A DNA stretch of 64,000 nt from Terriglobales bacterium. GTDB taxonomy: Bacteria; Acidobacteriota; Terriglobia; Bryobacterales; Bryobacteraceae. Shown in pieces: positions 1 through 8,551 of the stretch. The stretch is taken from the NCBI GenBank assembly GCA_021372245.1, contig JAJFUV010000235.1:1-64000 (forward strand), written 5' to 3'. The stretch's first letter is position 1, and every line of letters starts with the position of its first letter. The notes under the pieces were generated by a model. It was not told the DNA's origin. It saw only the letters and a list, made by a program, of their open reading frames with translations, and did no database searches. A program made the translations under genes and the position numbers.

Positions 1-10
1 TCCCGCCGGT

Positions 11-841
11 TCACTTCAGTCTCCTCCCGAAAACCAAGCCTCTGGTCTGCACAACCTCGTCCACTGCCTGGATTCTAATATATGGCGACGCGGCGTGAAT
101 CATCATCCCACCGCCAATGTACATGCCGGTGTGTGTGACCCCGTCGAGCGACCGCCCAAAGTAGAGAAAATCCCCAGGACGCCAGTCCGGCTTCTCCACT
201 TCCTGGAACCCGTTCCAATGCACCTGCAGCCGGGCATCGCGCGGAAGGTTGACGCCCCGGCGGCGGCCTAACATCTGCACGAAGCCTGAGCAGTCAAAGC
301 CGTAAGTGGAGACTCCGCCCCACAAGTAAGGGAGGCCTATAAACCTTTTCGCATGTTCAATTATTTTTTTGGCGTTCAGTGTCTCTGAATGCGCCGTGAC
401 GGCGGCTTTCTCTACCCAGGCAGTGTCACCGTCCGCCAGATACACTTGAAGCCAGCGTCCGTCAGACTGTTCCTGCTTCGAATCGACTTGTTCCAACTTA
501 GTCTCGTAAGGCACCGTGAGCAGCGGGGCCTGCTTAGAGATGCTCGACTGTGCATACAGGTTTGCGAAAAGGCCACTTACGGAGACGAATTTGCCCCGCG
601 GCCGTTCAGCACTGCTGCATATGACATCCCCTCGCCACATCCATCCCTGGTAAGCATCCGGCGTCCGTACGCGGATCCATTCGGCCTTCTCCTCCAGAAC
701 CTCAACCTCCGTGCCGTAGATGGCTTGGGAGACTACCTCGACGTCCTTCGCGGGGTTCTTGTAGAGATTCGCGACTGGCCGGGTGACCAAAGTGCGTGTC
801 GAAAGAGCTGCCATAAGTAGGAAAGCGATTCCAGATTTCAT
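11..841 (-). CDS. SH3-domain NlpC/P60 (C40) cell-wall endopeptidase
   Basis: Predicted exported cysteine peptidase of about 276 residues that would cleave gamma-D-Glu-diamino acid bonds in peptidoglycan. I start it at the ATG opening MKSGIAFLLMAALS, because the hydrophobic stretch behind it is signal-like; a longer in-frame start at 895 would bury it. Two bacterial SH3-like segments lie at about residues 20-75 and 85-148, followed by the NlpC/P60 domain. Catalytic residues fit the family: Cys184 in FDCSGF, His237 in THTGMY and His249 in IHAAS. The architecture resembles YkfC-type enzymes that recycle or remodel muropeptides. It is divergent from the first TonB receptor gene, with about 100 bp between starts. 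Family certain, exact substrate inferred. Confidence 0.9.
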   Translation of the reverse strand: MKSGIAFLLMAALSTRTLVTRPVANLYKNPAKDVEVVSQAIYGTEVEVLEEKAEWIRVRTPDAYQGWMWRGDVICSSAERPRGKFVSVSGLFANLYAQSSISKQAPLLTVPYETKLEQVDSKQEQSDGRWLQVYLADGDTAWVEKAAVTAHSETLNAKKIIEHAKRFIGLPYLWGGVSTYGFDCSGFVQMLGRRRGVNLPRDARLQVHWNGFQEVEKPDWRPGDFLYFGRSLDGVTHTGMYIGGGMMIHAASPYIRIQAVDEVVQTRGLVFGRRLK

Positions 842-945
842 ATCTTGACACCGGTGCCATTTCTCTGTTGACCCAATCTTGACTTCACCATACAATTAAC
901 CTGAAGCTCAGACCGGCAATAACAATTTTCCCACGGGGAGGGAAC

Positions 946-3900
946 ATGCTTCAGAAGCTTCTTGCATGCCTTTGTTTCGGGCTGGTGATCACTCTCACCG
1001 CCCAGGTACTTCCAGTCGGCACGGTGGACGGTACGGTCAAGGACCCATCCGGAGCCCTGCTTCCGGGCATCAAGGTCACTCTAAGGAACATCGATACCGG
1101 GGTCAGCCGGGATACCACTACAACAGAAGGCGGATACTTCTTCTTCCCGCTCGTAAATCCTGGCCGTTATGAAGTGATGGCTGAGAAAGCGGGCTTCAAG
1201 AAGGGGACCCAGCAGACCGTTGTAAGGACAGGCATTCGTTCGACGGCGGACTTTACGCTAGAGTTGGGCGAGGTGACTGAGTCGGTACAGGTCACGGGTG
1301 CTGCGCCGCTGCTTGAGACTACCACTTCAGTTGTCAGCCGGAACGTTGAAAGGCGAGTCATCACTGACATGCCGCTCCTGGCCCGTAACGTGCTTATGCT
1401 GACCAACTTGGCTCCGGGCATCACGAACAATACGCCCAGTGGCGGCTCGAACGGGCTGATCGACATCGACAGCTATTCCTATACCACTGCCTCCGGCGCG
1501 AACAAGCGGACCAACGAGTTCCTGATGGACGGCATCCCCAATAACGTGTCCGATCGCGTGGCTTACATTCCTGGCGTGGACGCGGTGGCGGAGTTCACGG
1601 TCCAAACCAACGCCTTGGACGCGGAGTACGGCCATGGCGGCGGTATGTACGTCAACATCACCACCAAGGGTGGCACGAATGAACTCCACGGCAACCTGTA
1701 TGAGTTCTTCCGCAACGACAAGCTCAACGCGAACGCCTTCTTCTCAAACAAGAGCGGCGCGAAGCGTCCCGTCTTCCGTTTCAACCAGTTTGGCTTGACC
1801 GCGGGCGGGCCCCTCGTCAAGGACAAGGTTTTCTGGTTCTTCAACTTTGAGGGCCTTCGCCAGAAGACCCCGGTGCAGTACCGGTTTACCACGCCCACGG
1901 CGTTGCAGCGCACGGGAGATTTCTCACAGACCTACAACTCGTCCGGCGCTCTGTTCCAGATCGCCGATCCTCTGACCACCAAGGCAGACGGGAGCCGCAC
2001 CCTTTTCTCGGGAAACTTGATCCCCACCAGTCGGATCAATCCCATCGCGAAGAATGTCCTCGCCAGGTATCCCAATCCGACTTCGGCGGGCGACGCGTTC
2101 ACCAACGCCAACAACTTCTTCAGTGAGGTGCCGGCTCCGTACGGCGGCGAGAACTACTCGCTGCGCATCGATCCCAACTTCAGGAAGCACCGGTTCTTTG
2201 TCCGCTGGTCGCAGAATCAGGGCTTCCCGGGCACCCCGTCTCCGATTGATATCGGTGGCGAAGGGGTGGGCGCTCTGGAAGGCAACAACCGCGCCCAGAC
2301 CTCCATTGGTCTCAGCGACGCCTTCGTGCTGAGCCCCACCACGGTGATCACGGGCCAGGCGGGCTTCACGCGCTGGACGCAGGAAGGCATTCACCCTGAG
2401 TTCGATCCGACGACGCTCGGGTTCCCCTCGTCGCTGGTGAGCCTGATGCAGCAGCGTAGCTTCCCGCAATTCAACAACTCCGACATCAGGTACATCGGGG
2501 CCTCGGAAGGCCAGTGGTACGAGCACACCAACACCTTCTCCTACAACGTTGGCGTCACCAAGATGCACGGCGACCACAACATAAAGTTCGGCTTCCAGGG
2601 CCAGGTGAAGCAGAACAACTCGATACCCGCCAACCGTCCTACCGGCAACTACAATTTCAATCGCGGCTTCACTCAGCCCAACGCGTTTGTGACCGGGACC
2701 AACCTGGGCAACGGAATCGCGAGTATGCTGCTTGGCAATCCCGCCTCCGGATATATCACCACCAACGGGGCGACCACTCCGCAGTCTCCCTACTATGGCT
2801 GGTATTTCCAGGATGACTTCAGGGTAACTCCGAAACTGACCTTGAACCTCGGCTTCCGTTACGACCTGATGCTGGGCATCACCGAGCGCTATGACCACAA
2901 CTGCCTCGGATTCAATTTCGACGTCGCGAGCCCCATCGAAGCCGCCGCCAAGGCGGCCTACGCGGCCAGTCCGATCCCGGAATTGTCCCCGGCGAACTTC
3001 AACGTCAAGGCCGGACTGTTCTATGCCACACCGGGCGACCGGCGCAATGTCATTACCGACAAAACCAACTTCCAGCCGCGTGTCGGCCTGGCGTACCGCG
3101 TCCTGCCTCGCACGGTGATCCGCACCGGCTTCGGGATCTTCTATTCGGAATGGTGGCAGCCGTTCGTCAATTCCACCGGTTACACTGTCCAGACCGATAT
3201 GGTTCCCACCCTGGATGGGGGACTTACTCCGGCAGACACGCTTTCCAATCCGTTCCCGAATGGTTTGACCCCGGCGACGGGTTCCAGCAAGGGACTCTCG
3301 ACGCTGCTTGGGAACTCCATTTCGGTTTACGACTACCATCGCAAGAACATCCGCAACGACCGTTGGAGTTTCGGCATCCAGCATGAACTCACCAGCGGTT
3401 TGCAGTTCGAGGTGAACTACGTTGGCCAGAGGGGCAGCAATTTGATTCTGAGCACCAACGCCGATGACAGCCCCCGGGTCTTCAGCGGCACGGGAGGAAA
3501 CGGAACGGGCGGCACCTATCTCCAGCAGTACTATTCGCTGGGCGCGCGTTTGAACGCGAAAATTACCAATCCGTTCAAGGGGCTCATCCCCCAACCGAGT
3601 CCCCTCGCAGGCGATACCATCACGGTGGCTCAGTTGCTGATGCCATACCCGCAGTTCGGAGCCCTCACCTTCACCCGGGCGTCGGGCGGGAAAAGCAATT
3701 ACCACTCGCTCCAGATCGGCGGCAACAAGCGCCTCAGCCACGGTTTGAGCGCCCAGCTTGCCTATACGTGGTCCAAGCAACTTGAGAGCGTGCGTTTCGT
3801 CGAGCAAAGCGATCCGACGACGACACAGATGATCGGCCAGGGCGACAACCCGCACCGGGTGGCCACGGCGATCATTTATGAATTGCCGTTCGGCGAAGGC

Positions 3901-4353
3901 AAGTCGATGAAATCGGGCAACAGGGCCGTGGACAAGATGATCGGCGGGTGGCAATGGAGCGGCCTGTACATTTACCAGACAGGGGCGGCCGTCGCGTTAC
4001 CCTCGGCGGTGGCCACCGGCACCAGTCCGGGCATCGACAACCCAACCATCGACCATTGGTTCAACGGCGCCTCGCTGTCGGTGATGCCGTCCTTCACCGC
4101 GCGACGCCTCCCCTTCTATTGGGGCGGCCTGCGGGTTCCGCCCATGAACAACTGGGACATAGCGATTCTCAAGAACACCATGGTGTACAAGGAGCGGGTG
4201 AAGCTCCAGTTCCGGCTTGAGATGATCAATGCGTTCAACCGGGTGTGGTTCGGCGGCCTGGACACAGGCATCACGAGCCCCAATTACACCAAGTTGACAG
4301 GCCAGGCGAACTATCCCCGGAACATCCAGATGGGGCTGAAGCTCGACTTCTAG
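946..4353 (+). CDS. TonB-dependent receptor, Oar/SusC-like, with carboxypeptidase-regulatory domain (paralog 1)
   Basis: A 1135-residue outer-membrane receptor of the type greatly expanded in Acidobacteriota. It has a signal peptide (residues 1-19), then a carboxypeptidase-regulatory-like beta-sandwich at about 25-115 (GTVDGTVKDPSGALLPG, GYFFFPLVNPGRYE). A plug-like region follows with NEFLMDGIPNN and GGGMYVNITTKGGTNE, then a long beta-barrel ending in an aromatic terminus (LKLDF), as expected for BamA recognition. A purine-rich Shine-Dalgarno (ggggaggga) lies 3 nt before the ATG. It is followed by a near-identical paralog in the same orientation, which suggests tandem duplication. The likely role is TonB-powered uptake of oligosaccharides or other large ligands; the ligand cannot be deduced. 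Confidence 0.92.
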   Translation: MLQKLLACLCFGLVITLTAQVLPVGTVDGTVKDPSGALLPGIKVTLRNIDTGVSRDTTTTEGGYFFFPLVNPGRYEVMAEKAGFKKGTQQTVVRTGIRSTADFTLELGEVTESVQVTGAAPLLETTTSVVSRNVERRVITDMPLLARNVLMLTNLAPGITNNTPSGGSNGLIDIDSYSYTTASGANKRTNEFLMDGIPNNVSDRVAYIPGVDAVAEFTVQTNALDAEYGHGGGMYVNITTKGGTNELHGNLYEFFRNDKLNANAFFSNKSGAKRPVFRFNQFGLTAGGPLVKDKVFWFFNFEGLRQKTPVQYRFTTPTALQRTGDFSQTYNSSGALFQIADPLTTKADGSRTLFSGNLIPTSRINPIAKNVLARYPNPTSAGDAFTNANNFFSEVPAPYGGENYSLRIDPNFRKHRFFVRWSQNQGFPGTPSPIDIGGEGVGALEGNNRAQTSIGLSDAFVLSPTTVITGQAGFTRWTQEGIHPEFDPTTLGFPSSLVSLMQQRSFPQFNNSDIRYIGASEGQWYEHTNTFSYNVGVTKMHGDHNIKFGFQGQVKQNNSIPANRPTGNYNFNRGFTQPNAFVTGTNLGNGIASMLLGNPASGYITTNGATTPQSPYYGWYFQDDFRVTPKLTLNLGFRYDLMLGITERYDHNCLGFNFDVASPIEAAAKAAYAASPIPELSPANFNVKAGLFYATPGDRRNVITDKTNFQPRVGLAYRVLPRTVIRTGFGIFYSEWWQPFVNSTGYTVQTDMVPTLDGGLTPADTLSNPFPNGLTPATGSSKGLSTLLGNSISVYDYHRKNIRNDRWSFGIQHELTSGLQFEVNYVGQRGSNLILSTNADDSPRVFSGTGGNGTGGTYLQQYYSLGARLNAKITNPFKGLIPQPSPLAGDTITVAQLLMPYPQFGALTFTRASGGKSNYHSLQIGGNKRLSHGLSAQLAYTWSKQLESVRFVEQSDPTTTQMIGQGDNPHRVATAIIYELPFGEGKSMKSGNRAVDKMIGGWQWSGLYIYQTGAAVALPSAVATGTSPGIDNPTIDHWFNGASLSVMPSFTARRLPFYWGGLRVPPMNNWDIAILKNTMVYKERVKLQFRLEMINAFNRVWFGGLDTGITSPNYTKLTGQANYPRNIQMGLKLDF

Positions 4354-4376
4354 AGGGTAGTGATTCTCTAGACACC

Positions 4377-4409
4377 ACCGGGGGGAGCACGAGCCTCTCC
4401 CCGGTCTTT
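4377..4409 (+). terminator. Intrinsic terminator after TonB receptor paralog 1
   Basis: An 11-bp stem (accggggggag at 4377-4387 pairing with ctctccccggt at 4395-4405, one G-U pair) with a 7-nt loop is followed by a short T-rich tract (ctttc). It lies 24 nt after the stop codon. The T tract is short, so efficiency is uncertain. Confidence 0.6.
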
Positions 4410-4574
4410 CGTCGATACGATTCGCTCCCTCCGTCCTCCGATGTGCCTATCGGCATTGGTAGTTCGGCCAGCCAGCCATCGTTCGGTATCGAATGTCAAA
4501 TCTGTGCTAAGACACCCTTCCCGTATTGACCGTGTCTCCGCCCAGCCATAGAATTGAGCTAGAGTCCGGGCGAC

Positions 4575-4605
4575 ATAGGGGCATTTTCGAATAGGGGCAT
4601 TTTCG
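4575..4605 (+). repeat. Two perfect 15-bp direct repeats in the leader of TonB receptor paralog 2
   Basis: ATAGGGGCATTTTCG occurs at 4575-4589 and again at 4591-4605, a 16-nt period ending 14 nt before the start codon and just before the Shine-Dalgarno (gagggag). Nothing comparable precedes the upstream paralog. It could be a replication-slippage duplication or a pair of protein or sRNA binding sites. Confidence 0.85.
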
Positions 4606-4619
4606 CAAAGAGAGGGAGT

Positions 4620-7600
4620 ATGCTTCGAAAACTGGGCATTTGCCTTTTGTTCGGGCTGCTAGCTTTGCTTTCAGCCCAGGTACTTCCGGTCGGCACCGTG
4701 GATGGGACTGTCAAGGATCCGTCCGGTGCCCTCCTAACCGGCATCAAGGTTACGCTGACGGGCCTGGATACAGGAGTCAGCCGCGATGCCACCACCAATG
4801 AGAGCGGGTACTTCTTCTTTCCGCTGGTCAATCCCGGCCGTTACGAAGTGGCGGCCGAGAAATCCGGTTTCAAGAAGGGGACCCAGGAGATCGTCGTAAG
4901 GACGGGTATCCGATCCACCGCTGATTTTGCTTTGGAGTTGGGCGCGGTAACTGAGTCGGTTCAGGTTACGGGTGCCGCGCCACTGCTCGAAACGTCTACG
5001 TCCGCCGTCAGCCGCAACGTTACGCAGCGGGTAGTCACCGACATGCCCTTGCTCGCACGCAATGTGCTGATGCTGATCAACCTGGCTCCGGGCATCACCA
5101 ACAACTCGCCCACGGGTTCCACGAACGGCCTGATCGACATCGACAACACGTCGTACACCTCGGCATCGGGCGCCAACAACCGCACCAACGAATTCCTGAT
5201 GGACGGGATTCCGAACAATGTGTCGGACCGCGTCTGCTACATCCCGACCTTGGACAACGTGGAAGAGTTCACCGTGCAGACCAACGCCCTGGACGCCGAG
5301 TACGGCCACGGCGGCGGGATGTTCGTGAACGTTTCAACCAAGAGCGGTACCAATGACTTTCACGGCAGCCTGTGGGAATTCCTGCGCAACGACAAGCTCA
5401 ACGCCAACTCGTTTTTCGCCAACAAGGCCGGCAGCAAGGCCGACGGGACGCCCGTTTCACCCCGCCCCGTCTTCCGCTTCAACCAGTACGGACTGACCGC
5501 CGGCGGCCCTGTCGTCAAGAACAAGGTGTTCTGGTTCTTCAACTTCGAAGGTCTGCGCCAGCGCACCCCGACAACGTACCGGTTCACCGTGCCCACGGCG
5601 CTCCAGCGCACCGGCGACTTCTCCCAGACCTTTAATCCGCAGGGCGCCCTCATGCAGATCGCCGATCCCCTGACGACAACCTCCCCGCTGTCTGGCGCTC
5701 GCATTCCGTTCCAAGGAAACAAGATCCCGGCCAGCAGAATTAACCCCATCTCGGCCAATATCATCGCCAGGTACCCCACGGCGAACCTGCCCGGGGATCC
5801 CAATAGCGGGGCCAACAACTACTTCAGCCAGGTCCCGGCGCCTTACGACGGGGAGAATTACTCCGCGCGCGTCGATCCCAATATCGGGCGCCATCGGCTG
5901 TTCGCCCGCTGGTCGCACAATCAGGGATTCCCAGGTACGCCCACGCCGTGGGACATCGGTGGTCAAGGTGTGGGCGCCCTGGAGGGCAACAACCGTGCCC
6001 AGAATTCCATCGGCTTGAGTGATGCCTTCACCGTGAGTCCCACCATGGTCATCACCGGCCAGGTGGGGTACACTCGCTGGACCCAGGAAGGCACCCACCC
6101 CAGTTTCGATCAGACGACCCTCGGCTTCCCGGCTTCGCTGGTCGGCCAAATGCAGCAAACGATCTTCCCGACGATCACCAACTCGGACATGTACTACATC
6201 GGCACATCGGAAGGGCAGTGGTTCGAGCACACCAACACCTACTCGTACAACGTGGGCGTCACGAAGATAAAAGGTTCTCACGCCATGAAGTTCGGGTTCC
6301 AGGGCCAGGTGAAGCAGAACAATTCGGTCGGTGCCAACCGTCCCGGCGGCCAGTACACCTTTGACCGCGGCTTTACCCAGCCCAACGCCTACACTTCGGG
6401 CAACATCTTTGGTAACGGGATTGCCAGCCTCCTGCTGGGCTATCCCAACGGTTCCGGAAACACAGGCCTCAATTACGTCAGCCTCCGGGCGCTAACGGCG
6501 CCGCAGTCTCCGTTCTATGGCTGGTATTTTCAGGACGACTACAAGGTCACGTCGAAGTTGACCTTGAACCTCGGATTACGCTACGACCTGCTCCTCGGAG
6601 TCACCGAGCGTTATAACCAGAGCAACTTAGGGTTCGATCCGAATCCCGAGAACCCCATCGCGGCTCAAGCCAAGGCGAACTACGCGGCCAATCCGATTCC
6701 GGAGCTGCCGGTGGCGAACTTCAAGGTGAACGGAGGGTTGTTCTTCGCCACGCCAGATAACCGGCGTAATCAGGTCGCGGACAAGAAGAACTGGCAGCCA
6801 CGCATCGGTCTAGCCTACAGGATCTTCCCGAGAACGGTGCTTCGCACGGGTTTTGGGATGTTCTACTCGGTGTGGTGGCAGCCGTTCGTCAACACCACAG
6901 GCTTCGCCTCGCAGACCGAGATGCTGACCAGCCTGGACGGCGGCCTCACACCCGCCAACACCCTGTCCAACCCTTACCCGAATGGCTTCGTCAAACCGAC
7001 CGGCGCCTCACAAGGTCTCGCGACGCTGCTGGGCACGGGCCTGACCCCGTACGACTACTGGAGAAAGAACATCGTCAACTACCGGTGGAGCTTCGGCTTC
7101 CAGCATGAGATCACCAAGGACCTCCAGGTCGAGGTGAACTATGTCGGCCAGCACGCGGGACACCTGTTCCTCTCCACGGGAGCCGCCGACAGCGCCAACC
7201 GGATCATAAGCGGAGGCGGTGGGAACGGTACTGGCGGGACCTTCAACCAGAGCTACTATTCCCTGGGCAGCCGCCTGAACGTCAAAGTGCCCAATCCGTT
7301 CTATGGGCTGATACCCGCCTCCGCCGGTTCGCTGGGCGCCAGTACCATCACCGTCGCGCAGTTGCTCCAACCGTTCCCGCAGTTTGCCAGCATTGCCATC
7401 AACCGCAACTCGGGAGGAAGCGGACCATACGCGACCGACGGCGGGACCAGCGACTACCACTCGATCCAGGTCAGCGCCATGAAGCGCATGAGTTACGGCT
7501 TGAACGTGCAACTCGCGTACACCTTCTCGAAGCAGATCGAGGAGTTGCGCTATACCGAGCCAAGCGACCCTGCGCCGGCGCGGACCATAGGTCAGTTCGA

Positions 7601-8105
7601 CAACCCGCACCGCTTCTCGACGGCGATCATCTACGAATTGCCGTTCGGGACGGGCAGCCTGAAGTCGGGTGTCGGCGCTGTTGACAAACTGATCGGCGGA
7701 TGGGAGTGGAGCGCCATGTACATCTACCAGACCGGGGCGGCGGTAGCTCTGCCCGCCGCGGTCGCCACCGGCACCAGTCCCGGGACTTCCAACCCCACCA
7801 TTGACAACTGGTTTAACGGCGCATCCATGGTAGTCATGCCGGCCTTTACGGCTCGCCGAATCCCATGGTACTGGCCCGGCCTCCGGGTCCCGGCCATCAA
7901 CAACTGGGATATGTCGTTCATCAAGAACACCTGGGTTTACAAGGAGCGCGTGAAGCTCCAGTTCCGCGCGGAGATGATCAACGCTTTCAATCGGGTTTGG
8001 TTCGGGGCGCTGGACACTAACCCGGCCAGCGCCACCTACACCAAACTCAACGGTCAGGCGAACAATCCGCGTAACATCCAGTTCGGCTTGAAATTGACGT
8101 TCTAG
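4620..8105 (+). CDS. TonB-dependent receptor, Oar/SusC-like, with carboxypeptidase-regulatory domain (paralog 2)
   Basis: A 1161-residue paralog of the receptor immediately upstream, collinear along its whole length and by eye about two-thirds identical. It has a signal peptide (1-20), a carboxypeptidase-regulatory-like domain (about 26-116), a plug-like region with NEFLMDGIPNN, and a barrel ending in LKLTF. The differences are concentrated in loops: paralog 2 carries a short insertion near residue 277 (KADGTPVSPRP) and a longer loop around residues 935-950 (SGGSGPYATDGGTSDY), where barrel loops would face outward. This suggests divergence in ligand choice. A strong Shine-Dalgarno (gagggag) precedes the ATG. 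It probably has its own promoter, since a terminator separates the two genes. Confidence 0.92.
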   Translation: MLRKLGICLLFGLLALLSAQVLPVGTVDGTVKDPSGALLTGIKVTLTGLDTGVSRDATTNESGYFFFPLVNPGRYEVAAEKSGFKKGTQEIVVRTGIRSTADFALELGAVTESVQVTGAAPLLETSTSAVSRNVTQRVVTDMPLLARNVLMLINLAPGITNNSPTGSTNGLIDIDNTSYTSASGANNRTNEFLMDGIPNNVSDRVCYIPTLDNVEEFTVQTNALDAEYGHGGGMFVNVSTKSGTNDFHGSLWEFLRNDKLNANSFFANKAGSKADGTPVSPRPVFRFNQYGLTAGGPVVKNKVFWFFNFEGLRQRTPTTYRFTVPTALQRTGDFSQTFNPQGALMQIADPLTTTSPLSGARIPFQGNKIPASRINPISANIIARYPTANLPGDPNSGANNYFSQVPAPYDGENYSARVDPNIGRHRLFARWSHNQGFPGTPTPWDIGGQGVGALEGNNRAQNSIGLSDAFTVSPTMVITGQVGYTRWTQEGTHPSFDQTTLGFPASLVGQMQQTIFPTITNSDMYYIGTSEGQWFEHTNTYSYNVGVTKIKGSHAMKFGFQGQVKQNNSVGANRPGGQYTFDRGFTQPNAYTSGNIFGNGIASLLLGYPNGSGNTGLNYVSLRALTAPQSPFYGWYFQDDYKVTSKLTLNLGLRYDLLLGVTERYNQSNLGFDPNPENPIAAQAKANYAANPIPELPVANFKVNGGLFFATPDNRRNQVADKKNWQPRIGLAYRIFPRTVLRTGFGMFYSVWWQPFVNTTGFASQTEMLTSLDGGLTPANTLSNPYPNGFVKPTGASQGLATLLGTGLTPYDYWRKNIVNYRWSFGFQHEITKDLQVEVNYVGQHAGHLFLSTGAADSANRIISGGGGNGTGGTFNQSYYSLGSRLNVKVPNPFYGLIPASAGSLGASTITVAQLLQPFPQFASIAINRNSGGSGPYATDGGTSDYHSIQVSAMKRMSYGLNVQLAYTFSKQIEELRYTEPSDPAPARTIGQFDNPHRFSTAIIYELPFGTGSLKSGVGAVDKLIGGWEWSAMYIYQTGAAVALPAAVATGTSPGTSNPTIDNWFNGASMVVMPAFTARRIPWYWPGLRVPAINNWDMSFIKNTWVYKERVKLQFRAEMINAFNRVWFGALDTNPASATYTKLNGQANNPRNIQFGLKLTF

Positions 8106-8125
8106 CCGATTCCGCCTCACGATGC

Positions 8126-8161
8126 AAAGCCGGGGCAGGCGCAAGCCTCCCCGGCTTTTTT
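8126..8161 (+). terminator. Intrinsic terminator after TonB receptor paralog 2
   Basis: A GC-rich hairpin (aaagccggggcagg pairing with cctccccggcttt, one bulged C, 6-nt loop) runs into six T residues at 8156-8161. This is a strong terminator, and it isolates the arsR promoter that begins 12 nt later. Confidence 0.85.
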
Positions 8162-8172
8162 GTACTTGCCTA

Positions 8173-8208
8173 TTGACACATTCGATATTTCCGTTATTAT
8201 AGAAATAT
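8173..8208 (+). promoter_or_regulatory. arsR-arsM promoter with overlapping operator-like inverted repeat
   Basis: A perfect -35 box TTGACA (8173-8178), 16-nt spacer and -10 box TATTAT (8195-8200) precede the ArsR gene. A perfect 7-bp inverted repeat, ATATTTC (8185-8191) and GAAATAT (8202-8208), brackets the -10 box and runs into the start codon, which is where an autorepressing ArsR would block RNA polymerase. The start codon lies 6 nt after the -10 box, so the transcript should be essentially leaderless. There is no Shine-Dalgarno sequence. Promoter seen directly; operator role inferred. Confidence 0.72.
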
Positions 8209-8551
8209 GGAAGCAAACGAGGTGAGCCGTTACGCCGCCATGCTCACGGCCATGGGCGCCGAGCCCCGGCTCCGCATCATGCGCCTGCTGCTCGCCGCGC
8301 ACCCCACCGGCATGGTCGTGGGCGAGATCGGCGAGGAACTCGGGATGCCCGGCTCGTCGCTCTCGCATCACCTCGACAGGCTCCGTACCGCGGGACTCGT
8401 TCTGGTAAAGCGAGAGAGCACCTTCCTGCGCTACACGGCTAATGCGGACGCGCTGCGCCAGTTGCTCGGATTCCTGTACGCCGAGTGCTGCACGCGCAAT
8501 CAGGCCGTGGAACCGAAGGCGATCGTACAGATCGGTAAGAAAGGGAAATGA
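8207..8551 (+). CDS. arsR: ArsR-family winged-helix transcriptional repressor
   Basis: A 114-residue winged-helix regulator predicted to repress its own transcript with arsM and release DNA on binding As(III). The recognition helix region is GMPGSSLSHHLDRLRTAGLV. The canonical alpha-3 metal motif ELCVCD is absent, replaced by GEIGEELG. A vicinal pair Cys94-Cys95 (YAECCTRN) lies in the C-terminal helix, the arrangement known from Acidithiobacillus-type ArsR sensors, although their third Cys is not obvious here. The stop overlaps the ATG of arsM (ATGA), so the two are translationally coupled. Arsenic sensing is inferred from the Cys pair and from arsM. The start codon appears leaderless. Confidence 0.85.
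   Translation: MEANEVSRYAAMLTAMGAEPRLRIMRLLLAAHPTGMVVGEIGEELGMPGSSLSHHLDRLRTAGLVLVKRESTFLRYTANADALRQLLGFLYAECCTRNQAVEPKAIVQIGKKGK

Noticed and set aside
1924..3954. A 676-residue open frame antisense to the first TonB receptor
   Set aside because: No signal, domain or ribosome-binding support; long antisense frames are expected in this GC-rich DNA, and the receptor frame is clearly coding.
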